DNA of 36,220 nucleotides from Pseudomonadota bacterium (GCA_023423995.1 JAFAEL010000183.1:1-36220); one strand, 5' to 3'. Numbered from the stretch's first letter, positions 23,298-32,837 are shown. Numbers and translations: made by a program. Notes: generated by a model not told the origin, from the letters alone.

Positions 23298-24566
23298 ATG
23301 CACCATTTCCAGTACCGGCACGGCGTCCTCCATGCGGAGGACGTCGACCTGCGCGCGCTCGCCGACGAGGTCGGCACGCCCTTCTACTGCTACTCGACGG
23401 CGACGCTGGAGCGGCACTACCGCGTCTTCGCGGAGGCCTTCTCGGATACGGATGCGCTCGTCTGCTACGCCGTGAAGGCGAACTCGAACCAGGCCGTCAT
23501 CGCGACGCTGGCGCGGCTCGGCGCCGGCACGGACATCGTCTCCGAGGGCGAGTTGCGACGGGCTCTCGCCGCGGGCGTTCCGGCGAGCAAGATCGTGTTC
23601 TCGGGGGTCGGCAAGACCAGGGCCGAGATGGCCGCGGCGCTCGATGCCGGGATCCTGTGCTTCAACGTCGAGAGCGAGCCCGAGATGGAGGCCCTCTCCG
23701 AGGTCGCCCTGTCGAAGGGGAAGGTCGCGCCGATCTCCGTGCGGGTGAACCCGGACGTCGACGCCAAGACCCACGCCAAGATCTCGACCGGCAAGAGCGA
23801 GAACAAGTTCGGGATCCCGATCTCCCGCGCCCGGGACGCCTACGCGGCGGCGGCAGGGCTGCCGGGCCTGCGGGTCGCCGGCATCGACATGCATATCGGC
23901 AGCCAGATCACGGACCTTGCGCCCTACGCGAACGCGACCGAACTCCTCGTCGAGTTGGCCCGCGACCTCATGGCCGACGGACACCGGCTGCACCATCTCG
24001 ATCTAGGCGGCGGGCTCGGCATCCCCTACCGCCACGACGATCCCCCTCCCCCGGACCCGGAGGCCTTCGCGGCCGTGGTCAAGGAGAAGACCCGCGGCCT
24101 CGGCCTCAAGCTGGTCTTCGAGATCGGCCGCATGATCGCCGGCAATGCCGGGATCCTCGTGACGCGGGTGGTGTTCGTGAAGCAGGGCGAGAACCGCACA
24201 TTCGTGATCGTCGATGCGGGCATGAACGACCTCATCCGTCCGACGCTCTACGAGGCCCATCACGACATCGTGCCCGTCGCCGAACCCGGCGAGCGTACGG
24301 CCCGCATCAGGGCGGACGTGGTCGGCCCCGTCTGCGAGACCGGCGACTACCTCGCGCTCGGACGCGAGATGGCCGAGGTGAAGCCCGGCGACCTGCTGGC
24401 CGTCATGACGGCGGGAGCCTACGGGGCGGTTCAGGCCGGCACCTACAACACCCGCCCGCTCGTCCCCGAGATCATGGTGAGCGGCAACAGGTTCTCGGTG
24501 GTCCGGCCGCGCCAGACCTACGAGGATTTGATCGGCATGGACCGGCTGCCGAACTGGCTTTCCTGA
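23298..24566 (+). CDS. lysA: Diaminopimelate decarboxylase
   Basis: PLP enzyme of 422 residues that makes L-lysine from meso-diaminopimelate. The PLP-binding Lys is Lys60 in CYAVKANSN. GVGKTRAEM, DMHIGSQITD (substrate/PLP phosphate region), DLGGGLGIPY and the second-domain CETGDYLALG with its active-site Cys are present, as is MTAGAYGAV near the C-terminus. Length fits the family. The best AAGGA upstream is 22 bases away, so initiation may depend on coupling to lptM. Confidence 0.97.
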   Translation: MHHFQYRHGVLHAEDVDLRALADEVGTPFYCYSTATLERHYRVFAEAFSDTDALVCYAVKANSNQAVIATLARLGAGTDIVSEGELRRALAAGVPASKIVFSGVGKTRAEMAAALDAGILCFNVESEPEMEALSEVALSKGKVAPISVRVNPDVDAKTHAKISTGKSENKFGIPISRARDAYAAAAGLPGLRVAGIDMHIGSQITDLAPYANATELLVELARDLMADGHRLHHLDLGGGLGIPYRHDDPPPPDPEAFAAVVKEKTRGLGLKLVFEIGRMIAGNAGILVTRVVFVKQGENRTFVIVDAGMNDLIRPTLYEAHHDIVPVAEPGERTARIRADVVGPVCETGDYLALGREMAEVKPGDLLAVMTAGAYGAVQAGTYNTRPLVPEIMVSGNRFSVVRPRQTYEDLIGMDRLPNWLS

Positions 24567-24672
24567 GCCGGGCACACCGTGCGGTAGGGGCCGCGCCGGT
24601 CCGCCGCGCTGGCCAGGGCCGCGAAAGCTGCTATCGTCGGCCGGTGAGCGCTTCTGCTTTTCCCGGGCCGAG

Positions 24673-27276
24673 ATGCGCCTGACGCGCGGCTCGACCTCGA
24701 CTTCGCCTGCGAAACCTCCGGCGCGGGCACGGCTCGACGCGCTCGTCTCGGGCGCGAGCCGGGCGCTCCTGTGGGAGCGGCTCTGGCCCGCGCTCTGGCC
24801 GCCCATCACGGTTGTCCTCGCCTTCCTGACGGCCTCCTGGCTGGGGCTGTGGCTCGACCTCACGCCGCTCTGGAAGCAGGTCGGGCTCGCAGCATTCGGC
24901 CTCCTGCTCCTGGCGTCGCTATACCCGCTTCTGCGTGTCCGCCCCCCGCCGCGCGAGGAGGCGCTGGACCGGCTCGACCGTGATTCCCCGGTCGGGCACC
25001 GGCCGGCCCGGAGCTTCGAGGACAGCCTCGCGCTCGGAACGGACGACCCGGCGAGCCGCGCGCTCTGGGATCTGCATCGCAAGCGCGCCGAAGCCGCCAT
25101 TCGCCGGCTGGAGGTAGCGCCGCCCCACCCCAACATGCCCCGCCGGGATCCGCGCGCCTTGCGGGCGGCGGCTCTCGTCGCGGCCGTCGCGGCCCTGTTC
25201 GTCGCGGGCCCGGAAGCCGGACGGCGGATCGGGGCGGCCTTCGACTGGCGCGGCCCCGCCGAGGCCGGCGCCCTGTTCCGCGTTGACGGCTGGATCGATC
25301 CGCCGCACTACACCCGCCTGCCGCCGCTGATGATCGACCTCGCGGCCGGCGAGCAGCACCTCAAGGCGCCCGTTGGCTCCACCCTCGTGATCCGGGTTGC
25401 CGGACGCGGTGAGGCCCAGCTTCAGCCCGGGCCGGGCCTCGCGCCCCTCAAGGGAGCCGACGACCAGAAGCCGGACCTCAAGGAGACCCGCTTCAAGATC
25501 ACGGGCTCGACGGATCTCGGGATCAAGACCGGCCTGACCGGCGGGATGCGGCTCCTGGTCGAGGCGATCCCGGATCGCCCGCCCGAGGTCGCGATCGCCG
25601 GCCCGCCGGAGGTGAACGCCCGCGGGACCTTCTCCCTCGCCTACACGATGAAGGACGATTACGGGATCGGCAGCGCCGAGGGCCTGGTCGAGAAGCCCGA
25701 AGGCGCCGGCCGCCGGTCGCTCGTCCCGCCGCCGCGGATCGCCCTCACGCTCCCGGCCGATCCGCGGTCCGGCGAGGAGACGAAGGCCGGGGTCGATCTC
25801 ACGGCCCATCCCTGGGCCGGCGCCCGGGTGAAGATCACGCTCGTCGCGAAGGACGAAGCGGATCAGGAGGGCCGCAGCGCCACGATCGATTTCACCTTGC
25901 CGCAGCGTCCCTTCACGAAGCCGCTCGCAAAGGCGCTCGTCGAGCAGCGCCGCAACATCATCCTCGATCCGGACAACCGCCGGCCGGTCCAGATCGCGCT
26001 CGATTCGCTTCTCATCGCACCCGAGCGGTTCACGCCCGAATGGGGCATCTTCCTCGGCCTGCGGGCGGCCTCGGACCGCTTCCGCCGTGCCCGGAACGAC
26101 GCGGCCCTGACCGAAGTGGCCGATTGGCTGTGGGCCATGGCCCTGCAGATCGAGGAAGGCGATCTCTCGGATGCCGAGCGCGAGTTGCGGGCCGCGCAGG
26201 AGCGCCTGCGCGAGGCCATGGAGCGCGGAGCCGGCGAGCAGGAGATCGCGCGCCTCTCGGAAGAGCTGCGGCAGGCGATGGACCGGTTCCTGCGCGAATT
26301 CGCCGAGCGCATGCAGAACCAGCCGCAGGACAATCAGCAGCAGACGTCGCGCGCGCCCGATCGCACGATCAGCCAGGACGACCTGAACCGCATGCTGAAC
26401 GAGATGCAGGACGCGATGCGCCGGGGCGATATGGCCGAGGCGCAGCGCCTGCTCGACCAACTGAAGAACATTCTCGAGAACCTCCGCACGGCCCGGCCGA
26501 ACTCGCGCATGAGCGACCCGATGGCGCGCGAGATGAACCGCCAGATGGAGGACATGGACGACATGATCCGGGAGCAGCAGCAGCTCCGGGATGAAACCTT
26601 CCGCCAGGGCCAGAACCGGCGCGACCGCCAGGGCACGCGCCAAGGCCAGCGGCAGCGCGGCCAGGGACAGCGGCAGCAGCCCGGGCAGCAGGGTCAGCAA
26701 GGTCAGGAGGGCGAGGACGGCGAGCAGGAAGGCGCGGAGAACGGCCAGGAGGGCCAGGACGGCCAGGGCCTGAGCCGCCGCCAGCAGGCCCTCCGCGAGC
26801 GCCTCCAGGAAATGCAGCGGCGCATGCGCGGGATGGGCATGCAGGGCGAGCAGGGCCTTTCGGATGCCGAAGGCGCGATGCGCGAGGCGGAGGGCCAGCT
26901 CGGCCAGGGCCGCGAAGGCAGTGCGGTCGAGAGCCAGGGCCGCGCGCTCGAAGGCCTTCAGCGCGGCATGCAGGGCATGGCCCAGCAGATGCAGCGCATG
27001 ATGGGCCAGAACGAGGGCGAAGGGGAAGGCGGCGAGCCCAATGGGCCGGGCAATCCGCAGGGACGGGCCCAGAACGATCCCCGCAACGACGATCCGCTCG
27101 GTCGTCCTACCCGGAGCCGGGAATTCTCCGATGGTCGCGTCCGTATCCCGGGCGCCAACGAATCGGCCGTTGAACGGGCGCGGCGAATCCTGGAAGAGCT
27201 TCGTCGCAAGCTCGGCGACCCCACGCGCCCGCAGGAAGAGCTCGACTATTTCGAACGCCTGCTCCGGCGGAACTGA
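24673..27276 (+). CDS. TIGR02302 (DUF4175) family membrane protein
   Basis: Large protein of 867 residues restricted to alphaproteobacteria; function unknown. Two hydrophobic segments lie near residues 38-62 and 70-86 and another near 160-178, then a periplasm-like domain (about 185-420). From about 510 the sequence is helical and coiled-coil-like (DAERELRAAQERLREAMERG), and about 590-700 is a Gln/Gly/Glu/Arg low-complexity stretch with GQ and RQG repeats, followed by Met/Gln-rich segments. The C-terminus ELDYFERLLRRN is conserved in the family. It follows lysA by 106 bp on the same strand. Confidence 0.88.
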   Translation: MRLTRGSTSTSPAKPPARARLDALVSGASRALLWERLWPALWPPITVVLAFLTASWLGLWLDLTPLWKQVGLAAFGLLLLASLYPLLRVRPPPREEALDRLDRDSPVGHRPARSFEDSLALGTDDPASRALWDLHRKRAEAAIRRLEVAPPHPNMPRRDPRALRAAALVAAVAALFVAGPEAGRRIGAAFDWRGPAEAGALFRVDGWIDPPHYTRLPPLMIDLAAGEQHLKAPVGSTLVIRVAGRGEAQLQPGPGLAPLKGADDQKPDLKETRFKITGSTDLGIKTGLTGGMRLLVEAIPDRPPEVAIAGPPEVNARGTFSLAYTMKDDYGIGSAEGLVEKPEGAGRRSLVPPPRIALTLPADPRSGEETKAGVDLTAHPWAGARVKITLVAKDEADQEGRSATIDFTLPQRPFTKPLAKALVEQRRNIILDPDNRRPVQIALDSLLIAPERFTPEWGIFLGLRAASDRFRRARNDAALTEVADWLWAMALQIEEGDLSDAERELRAAQERLREAMERGAGEQEIARLSEELRQAMDRFLREFAERMQNQPQDNQQQTSRAPDRTISQDDLNRMLNEMQDAMRRGDMAEAQRLLDQLKNILENLRTARPNSRMSDPMAREMNRQMEDMDDMIREQQQLRDETFRQGQNRRDRQGTRQGQRQRGQGQRQQPGQQGQQGQEGEDGEQEGAENGQEGQDGQGLSRRQQALRERLQEMQRRMRGMGMQGEQGLSDAEGAMREAEGQLGQGREGSAVESQGRALEGLQRGMQGMAQQMQRMMGQNEGEGEGGEPNGPGNPQGRAQNDPRNDDPLGRPTRSREFSDGRVRIPGANESAVERARRILEELRRKLGDPTRPQEELDYFERLLRRN

Positions 27277-27294
27277 GTTTCAGGATCAAAGACT

Positions 27295-27492
27295 TTGTCA
27301 GGATCGAGCCTTCTGGTTCTTCTCGCCGCGCTCGCCGTCGCGGGCGTGCTTCTGCTCGGCCTGGTCAACATGATGCGGGGCGGCCCGGCGCAGAAATCGC
27401 AGAAGCTGATGCGCCTGCGCGTGATGCTGCAATTCGCCGCGATCGTGCTGATCATGCTCGTCCTGTGGTGGCGCGGCGGGGCCGGTTCGTAG
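27295..27492 (+). CDS. HIG1-domain twin transmembrane protein
   Basis: Protein of 65 residues with two membrane helices (about 5-25 and 45-60) joined by MMRGGPAQKSQKLMRLRVML, the HIG1 signature. Mitochondrial relatives associate with respiratory supercomplexes; bacterial ones probably sit near cytochrome oxidase, but this is inference. The start is a TTG at 27295 with AGGA 9 bases upstream; no ATG is available that would retain the first helix. It lies 18 bp after the TIGR02302 gene. Confidence 0.88.
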   Translation: MSGSSLLVLLAALAVAGVLLLGLVNMMRGGPAQKSQKLMRLRVMLQFAAIVLIMLVLWWRGGAGS

Positions 27493-27531
27493 AGAACCAC
27501 TGCGACACCTGCCGAGCCGAGACGAAGACCG

Positions 27532-28107
27532 ATGGTAGCGCTCAATCGCATCTACACGCGCGCCGGCGACGGCGGCCGCACCGCCCTCATCGGCGGCGAG
27601 AGCCGGCCGAAGCACGATCTCAGGGTCGAGGCATACGGGACCGTGGACGAGACGAACGCCACGATCGGGCTCGCCCGACTCCACACCGGCTCCGACGCGG
27701 AGCTCGACCGGGCGCTCGCCCGCATCCAGAACGACCTCTTCGACCTGGGGGCGGATCTCGCCACGCCGCAGGTGGAGCGGAAAGGCCGCGAGGACCTTCG
27801 CGTCGCGGACGCGCAGGTCGAGCGGCTCGAGGCCGAGATCGACGCGATGAACGACGGGCTGGAGCCGCTTCGCTCCTTCGTGCTCCCTGGCGGCTCGCCG
27901 GCATCGGCCTACCTGCACCTCGCCCGCACCGTCTGCCGGCGCGCGGAGCGTCTCGTGACCGCGCTGGCCGCCAAGGACGACGAGTTCGTGTCCCCCACCA
28001 CCGTCAAATACCTGAACCGGCTCTCGGACCTGCTCTTTGTCGCCGCCCGGCACGCGAATGGTCGCGGTGCGGCCGACGTCCTCTGGGTCCCGGGGCAGAA
28101 TCGCTAG
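27532..28107 (+). CDS. Cob(I)yrinic acid a,c-diamide / cob(I)alamin adenosyltransferase, PduO type
   Basis: Enzyme of 191 residues that attaches adenosyl to reduced cobalamin to make coenzyme B12. The ATP-binding N-terminus YTRAGDGGRTAL (8-19), YGTVDETNATIG (35-46) and the helix LHLARTVCRRAERLV with conserved Arg residues are the PduO-type signature. Trimeric and cytoplasmic. In an organism using the ethylmalonyl-CoA pathway it would supply methylmalonyl- and ethylmalonyl-CoA mutases; neither mutase is in the window. It precedes etfB by 144 bp. Confidence 0.94.
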   Translation: MVALNRIYTRAGDGGRTALIGGESRPKHDLRVEAYGTVDETNATIGLARLHTGSDAELDRALARIQNDLFDLGADLATPQVERKGREDLRVADAQVERLEAEIDAMNDGLEPLRSFVLPGGSPASAYLHLARTVCRRAERLVTALAAKDDEFVSPTTVKYLNRLSDLLFVAARHANGRGAADVLWVPGQNR

Positions 28108-28251
28108 GCTGGGCAGGGCTCTTCGCGTTGCTTTCGTGCAGTGGCGCCTTTACCGTCCGCCCCCTTTCGTGATTGAGGGTCCGGCAAGCGGCGGCAAGGC
28201 CGAAAAGCTGCGCGCCCATTTCACAGGTCGAGATCGAAGGACGTATCTCCG

Positions 28252-29001
28252 ATGAAGGTGCTCGTGCCCGTCAAGCGGGTCATCGATTATAATGTGAAGG
28301 TTCGCGTGAAGCCGGACGGCTCCGGTGTCGAACTCGCGAACGTGAAGATGTCGATGAACCCCTTCGACGAAATTGCCGTCGAGGAGGCGATCCGGCTGAA
28401 GGAAGCCGGCAAGGTCACGGAGATCGTCGTGGTCTCCATCGGCCCCCAGCAGGCGCAGGAGACGATCCGCACCGCGCTCGCCATGGGGGCCGATCGCGGC
28501 ATCCTGGTGAAGACGGACCAGACCGTCGAGCCGCTCGCCGTCGCCAAGCTCCTGAAGGCCGTGGTGGCCGAGGAGAGCCCGCAGCTGGTCATCCTGGGCA
28601 AGCAGGCGATCGACGACGATGCCAACCAGACGGGCCAGATGCTCGCCGCCCTGCTCGGCTGGCCGCAAGGCACCTTCGCTTCGAAGGTGGAACTGGCCGA
28701 CGGCTCGGTCGATGTGACGCGCGAGGTCGATGGCGGGCTGCAGACGCTGACGCTGAAGCTCCCCGCGATCATCACGACGGACCTTCGCCTGAACGAGCCG
28801 CGCTACGCCTCGCTGCCCAACATCATGAAGGCGAAGAAGAAGCCGATCGCAGACACGAGCCCCGAGACGCTGGGCGTCGATATCGCGCCTCGCCTGAAGG
28901 TGCTGAAGACGACCGAGCCGGGCGGCCGCAAGGCGGGCGTGAAGGTCGGCTCCGTCGCCGAGCTCGTGGAAAAGCTGAAGAACGAGGCGGCCGTCCTCTG
29001 A
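28252..29001 (+). CDS. etfB: Electron transfer flavoprotein subunit beta
   Basis: AMP-binding subunit of 249 residues of the ETF that takes electrons from acyl-CoA dehydrogenases and passes them to ETF:quinone oxidoreductase. [19 protein letters not shown] at the start, [44 protein letters not shown] and the [12 protein letters not shown] recognition loop are all present. AAGGA lies 11 bases before the ATG. It forms an operon with etfA, 25 bp downstream. Confidence 0.97.
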   Translation: MKVLVPVKRVIDYNVKVRVKPDGSGVELANVKMSMNPFDEIAVEEAIRLKEAGKVTEIVVVSIGPQQAQETIRTALAMGADRGILVKTDQTVEPLAVAKLLKAVVAEESPQLVILGKQAIDDDANQTGQMLAALLGWPQGTFASKVELADGSVDVTREVDGGLQTLTLKLPAIITTDLRLNEPRYASLPNIMKAKKKPIADTSPETLGVDIAPRLKVLKTTEPGGRKAGVKVGSVAELVEKLKNEAAVL

Positions 29002-29026
29002 CGGCTACGCGGACAGGAACGGATAG

Positions 29027-29971
29027 ATGACAACGCTGCTCGTCGCCGACCACGACAACGCGTCCGTGGCCGATGGAACCAAGAAGGCGCTGACCGCCGC
29101 CAAGGCGCTCGGCGCGCCCGTCCATATCCTCGTTGCGGGCTCGGGCTGCCAGGCCGCCGCTGACGCCGCCGCGAAGCTCGAAGGCGTGGAGAAGGTCCTC
29201 CTCGCCGATGACGCCCGCTACGGCCATGCGCTCGCCGAGCCTCTCGCCGCGCTCATCGTGTCGCTCGCCCCGCAATACGACGCGCTCGTGGCCGCCGCGA
29301 CGACCACGGGAAAGAACGTGATGCCCCGCGTCGCCGCCCTGCTGGACGTGATGCAGGTCTCCGACGTGACCAAGATCGAGTCGGCCGACACCTTCGAGCG
29401 GCCGATCTATGCCGGCAACGCTCTCCAGACCGTCCAGGCGACGGATGCGAAGAAGGTGATCACGGTCCGCACCGCAGCCTTCAAGGCCGCCGGCGAAGGT
29501 GGCTCCGCTGCCGTGGAAGCCGTCTCCGGCGGCGAGGATCCGGGCGTCTCGACCTTCAAGGGCGAGGCGATCGCTCACAGCGAGCGGCCGGAACTCACCG
29601 CGGCGAAGATCATCATCTCGGGCGGACGCTCGCTCGGCTCGGTCGACAACTTCAAGACCTATATCGAGCCGATCGCGGACAAGCTCGGGGCCGCCATGGG
29701 CGCCTCGCGCGCTGCCGTCGATGCGGGTTATGCTCCGAACGATTGGCAGGTCGGGCAGACCGGCAAGGTGGTTGCGCCCGACCTCTACATCGCGGTCGGC
29801 ATCTCCGGGGCGATCCAGCATCTCGCCGGGATGAAGGATTCCAAGGTCATCGTCGCCATCAACAAGGACGAGGAAGCCCCCATCTTCCAGGTGGCGGACT
29901 ACGGACTGGTGGGCGACCTGTTCAAGATCCTGCCCGAGCTCGACCAGGAGCTGGGCAAGACGCAACGCTGA
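29027..29971 (+). CDS. etfA: Electron transfer flavoprotein subunit alpha
   Basis: FAD-binding subunit of 314 residues, partner of EtfB. The N-terminal domain starts [11 protein letters not shown]; the C-terminal FAD domain has [47 protein letters not shown] and [13 protein letters not shown], the standard FAD-contact segments. Length is normal. It is followed 36 bp later by the dehydrogenase gene. Confidence 0.97.
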   Translation: MTTLLVADHDNASVADGTKKALTAAKALGAPVHILVAGSGCQAAADAAAKLEGVEKVLLADDARYGHALAEPLAALIVSLAPQYDALVAAATTTGKNVMPRVAALLDVMQVSDVTKIESADTFERPIYAGNALQTVQATDAKKVITVRTAAFKAAGEGGSAAVEAVSGGEDPGVSTFKGEAIAHSERPELTAAKIIISGGRSLGSVDNFKTYIEPIADKLGAAMGASRAAVDAGYAPNDWQVGQTGKVVAPDLYIAVGISGAIQHLAGMKDSKVIVAINKDEEAPIFQVADYGLVGDLFKILPELDQELGKTQR

Positions 29972-30007
29972 CCGGGCGCTCGCATAGCGAGGCAGGTGAA
30001 GGGGATC

Positions 30008-30889
30008 ATGGCTACAGAGATCAAGACGGTCGGCATCATCGGCGCGGGCCAGATGGGCAACGGCATCGCCCATGTCTGCGCGCGGGCCGGGCTGAACGTC
30101 CGCCTGAACGATCTCTCCCTGGACCGCATCAACCAGGGCCTCGCCACGATCAACGGCAACCTCGCGCGGCAAGTGTCGCGCGGGGCCATCACGGAAGAGG
30201 ACCGCAAGGCGGCCCTCTCCCGGATCACGCCCGCCGAAACCTATGAGGAACTCGGCAGCTGCGAGCTCGTGATCGAGGCCGCGACCGAGGACGAGAAGAT
30301 CAAGCGCGCGATTCTCCAGAAGCTGTGTCCGGTGCTCCGGCCCGACACGATGATCGCGACCAACACCTCGTCGATCTCGATCACGCGCCTCGCGGCCTCG
30401 ACCGACCGGCCCGAGAAGTTCATCGGCATCCACTTCATGAACCCCGTTCCGGTGATGCAGCTCGTCGAGCTCATCCGGGGCATCGCCACCGAGGAGCCAA
30501 CGTTCGAATCGGCCTGCGAGCTGATCGCCAAGCTCGGGAAGACCTCGACGGTGTCGGAGGACTTCCCGGCCTTCATCGTCAACCGCATTCTGCTGCCCAT
30601 GATCAACGAGGCGATCTACACCCTCTATGAGGGCGTCGGATCGGTGGACGCGATCGACACGGCGATGCGGCTCGGCGCGAACCACCCGATGGGCCCGCTG
30701 CAGCTCGCCGACTTCATCGGCCTTGATACCTGCCTGTCGATCATGCAGGTGCTGCACGAGGGCTTGGCCGATTCGAAGTACCGGCCCTGCCCGCTCCTGG
30801 TGAAGTATGTCGAGGCCGGCTGGCTCGGCCGGAAGACGAAGCGCGGCTTCTACGATTACCGCGGCGAGCATCCCGTCCCGACGCGCTGA
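30008..30889 (+). CDS. hbd: 3-hydroxybutyryl-CoA dehydrogenase
   Basis: NAD(P)-dependent enzyme of 293 residues that interconverts acetoacetyl-CoA and 3-hydroxybutyryl-CoA. The Rossmann [12 protein letters not shown] starts at residue 12; the catalytic His142 is in [17 protein letters not shown], with Asn145 beside it, and [19 protein letters not shown] begins the C-terminal dimer domain. The ATG at 30008 has GAAGGGG just upstream and is preferred to a GTG at 29996. It is linked with etfBA, as often seen in this group, and could feed butyrate-type or ethylmalonyl-CoA metabolism. Confidence 0.95.
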   Translation: MATEIKTVGIIGAGQMGNGIAHVCARAGLNVRLNDLSLDRINQGLATINGNLARQVSRGAITEEDRKAALSRITPAETYEELGSCELVIEAATEDEKIKRAILQKLCPVLRPDTMIATNTSSISITRLAASTDRPEKFIGIHFMNPVPVMQLVELIRGIATEEPTFESACELIAKLGKTSTVSEDFPAFIVNRILLPMINEAIYTLYEGVGSVDAIDTAMRLGANHPMGPLQLADFIGLDTCLSIMQVLHEGLADSKYRPCPLLVKYVEAGWLGRKTKRGFYDYRGEHPVPTR

Positions 30890-30939
30890 GCGACCCCGCG
30901 GTTAACCGTCCCGAAAGCTGCCGCGGCAAGGATCGCGGC

Positions 30940-31146
30940 ATGTCCCTCTCGCCTGTCTCTCTCGCGGCCTCCGTCCTCGCCATGCAGGGCGCCGCGACCG
31001 GCCAGGCGCTCGCGACCGCCATGGTGAAGCAGCAGGCCGATGCGGAAGCCTCGGTCGTCGGCCTCGTGGAGCAGGCGCTCGAGGTCACGAAAGGCAGCGC
31101 AAAGCCGCCTCCCGGCCAGGGAACCCTGATCGACGTCAGCGTCTGA
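30940..31146 (+). CDS. YjfB-like putative motility protein
   Basis: Small protein of 68 residues. The pattern SLAASVLAMQGAATGQALATAMVKQQADAE matches the YjfB-like family (PF14070-type), sometimes linked to motility regulation in Bacillus; in alphaproteobacteria the role is unknown. No signal peptide or clear membrane helix. It is 50 bp downstream of hbd, and convergent with the GFA gene with stop codons almost touching. Confidence 0.75.
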   Translation: MSLSPVSLAASVLAMQGAATGQALATAMVKQQADAEASVVGLVEQALEVTKGSAKPPPGQGTLIDVSV

Positions 31147-31147
31147 G

Positions 31148-31642
31148 TCAGTCGGCCCAGAGTCCCCGCGAGCGGTGCCAGTCCTCGATCGACTGCTCCG
31201 GATACTCGTCGAAGGTGGCGTCGCCCTCCCCGATCGCCGGCACGACCCAGTTCGCCTTGTAGCGCAGCATCATGTGAACCCGCTCCGGCGGCACCGGGAG
31301 CGGCGTATCGATCGCGGATGCGAAGGGATGGACGAGTTCGCTCCAGCGCTCGTCGTAAAGCCACAGGGCCGAGGCGCAGCGACGGCAGAAGTGCCGCTGG
31401 CCCTCGCTCACCTCGCAGCGCCCGTCCTCGCCCACCATCTCGGCCCGGTAGATCCCGAGCGCGTCGCGTCCCTCGACGACGAGAGAGGCCGAATCGGCTC
31501 CGAGGTTGATCGCGTAGCCGCCCCCGCCGGCCGTCTTGCGGCAGATCGAGCAGTAGCAGAGCTGGTACGGCTGGGGCGTGTGGGTCGCGACGGAGAAGCG
31601 GACTGCCCTGCAGTGGCACGATCCGACGAGCGTGAGGGACAT
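31148..31642 (-). CDS. GFA-domain zinc protein (CENP-V/glutathione-dependent formaldehyde-activating type)
   Basis: Protein of 164 residues with the zinc ligands of the GFA fold: CHC at 9-11, CYCSIC at 29-34, and CRRC at 86-89 (FCRRCASALWLY). Some relatives were reported to promote S-hydroxymethylglutathione formation, but most family members have no proven activity. The start at 31642 is set by a strong GGAGGAG 8 bases upstream; the frame extends 13 codons further without one. It is divergent from the HNH gene. Confidence 0.9.
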   Translation of the reverse strand: MSLTLVGSCHCRAVRFSVATHTPQPYQLCYCSICRKTAGGGGYAINLGADSASLVVEGRDALGIYRAEMVGEDGRCEVSEGQRHFCRRCASALWLYDERWSELVHPFASAIDTPLPVPPERVHMMLRYKANWVVPAIGEGDATFDEYPEQSIEDWHRSRGLWAD

Positions 31643-31780
31643 CGTTTGGTCTCCTCCAGTCACACCTTGTGAATGCGGCAACTCTGCCGATCCGGGAAAG
31701 CTTCACAACCCCGTCACGAAAACGGTAGATTGCTCCGCAGTGCGAGCCCCGTGGCCTCTCATCCGACCGGAGGAGGTGTT

Positions 31781-32350
31781 TTGACGGTTCACGTGCAGCC
31801 TATGGTGAACGCGGAAGCGTGCCCGGCGCTGGTGCTCAACGCCGATTACCGACCGCTCAGCTACTTTCCCCTGTCGATCTGGTGTTGGCAGGACGCGATC
31901 AAGGCGGTGTTTCTCGACCGCGTGAACATCGTGTCCGAATACGACCGGATGGTGCGAAGTCCCTCCTTCGAGATGCGACTTCCCTCCGTCGTGTCACTGA
32001 AGACCTACGTTCAGCCCGCCCGCAACCCCGCCTTCACCCGCTTCAACGTCTTCCTCCGCGACCGCTTCACCTGCCAATATTGCGGGGCGCGCGACGAACT
32101 CACGTTCGACCACGTCATTCCCCGGTCCAAGGGCGGCCTCACCACCTGGGAGAACGTCGTCGCCGCCTGCTCTCCCTGCAATCTGAGAAAGAGCGACCAG
32201 CTCCCGCGCGACGCCGAGATGTGGCCCCGGCAGGCACCCTACGCGCCCGACCTCCACGACCTGCATCGGGCGGGCCGCCACTTCCCACCGAACTTTCTGC
32301 ACGAAAGCTGGCTGGACTACCTGTACTGGGACACCGAGCTGGAGCCCTGA
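31781..32350 (+). CDS. HNH endonuclease
   Basis: Nuclease of 189 residues. The zinc ribbon CQYCG (98-102) and CSPCN (130-134) bracket the HNH motif DHVIPRSKGGLTTWENVVAA with Asp110/His111 and Asn125. The N-terminal half (ALVLNADYRPLSYFPLSIWC, then DRVNIVSEYDRMVRSP) is conserved in a widespread housekeeping-like alphaproteobacterial group, so it is probably not a mobile homing enzyme. The start is a TTG at 31781, set by AGGAGG 4 bases before it. Its last 34 bases overlap dsbB on the other strand. Confidence 0.9.
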   Translation: MTVHVQPMVNAEACPALVLNADYRPLSYFPLSIWCWQDAIKAVFLDRVNIVSEYDRMVRSPSFEMRLPSVVSLKTYVQPARNPAFTRFNVFLRDRFTCQYCGARDELTFDHVIPRSKGGLTTWENVVAACSPCNLRKSDQLPRDAEMWPRQAPYAPDLHDLHRAGRHFPPNFLHESWLDYLYWDTELEP

Positions 32351-32829
32351 ACGCGCGCTGCCCCGAGCACCGCCAGGCCCGCCAGGGCAAGCGAGACGAG
32401 CGCGTTCCAGCCCGCCAGCGAAAGGCCGAGAAAGCGCCAGGCCGCCTCCGTGCAGCTCACCACGCGCACGTTGTTGAGGGATTGGAGGAAATCCCCAACG
32501 GCACCCGGCGCGGCGCCGCTCCCTCCCCCGCAATCGGAGGGCCCCAGGAACCAGCCCCACTCGACGCCGGAATGGTAGGCGCCCAAGCCCGCGCTGACGA
32601 GGAACACCAGCGACAGGACCAGCAGCCCCGGCCGCAGCAGTCCCTGCGGCGCAAGGGCGACCAAGATCGCGAGCGGAATGCCCCAGTAATACGGCTGGCG
32701 CTGGAGCAGGCACAGCTTGCAGGGAACCAGCCCGAAGACGTGCTCCGATACCAGCGCGCCGCCGATCGTCGCCAGCGCGACGAGGACGATCAGGACCGCG
32801 ATCGCCCGTGGCGTCGGCCGGTCGATCAT
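32317..32829 (-). CDS. dsbB: Disulfide bond formation protein B
   Basis: Inner-membrane protein of 170 residues with four helices that reoxidises DsbA and passes electrons to quinone. The first Cys pair is Cys37/Cys40 in VPCKLCLLQR; the second periplasmic pair is Cys100 and Cys126 (PSDCGGGS and VVSCTEAAWRFLGLS). Both pairs are intact. It is 8 bp downstream of the YqaA gene in the same operon, and its 3' end overlaps the HNH gene by 34 bp. Confidence 0.93.
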   Translation of the reverse strand: MIDRPTPRAIAVLIVLVALATIGGALVSEHVFGLVPCKLCLLQRQPYYWGIPLAILVALAPQGLLRPGLLVLSLVFLVSAGLGAYHSGVEWGWFLGPSDCGGGSGAAPGAVGDFLQSLNNVRVVSCTEAAWRFLGLSLAGWNALVSLALAGLAVLGAARVQGSSSVSQYR

Positions 32830-32837
32830 CGGCGGGC

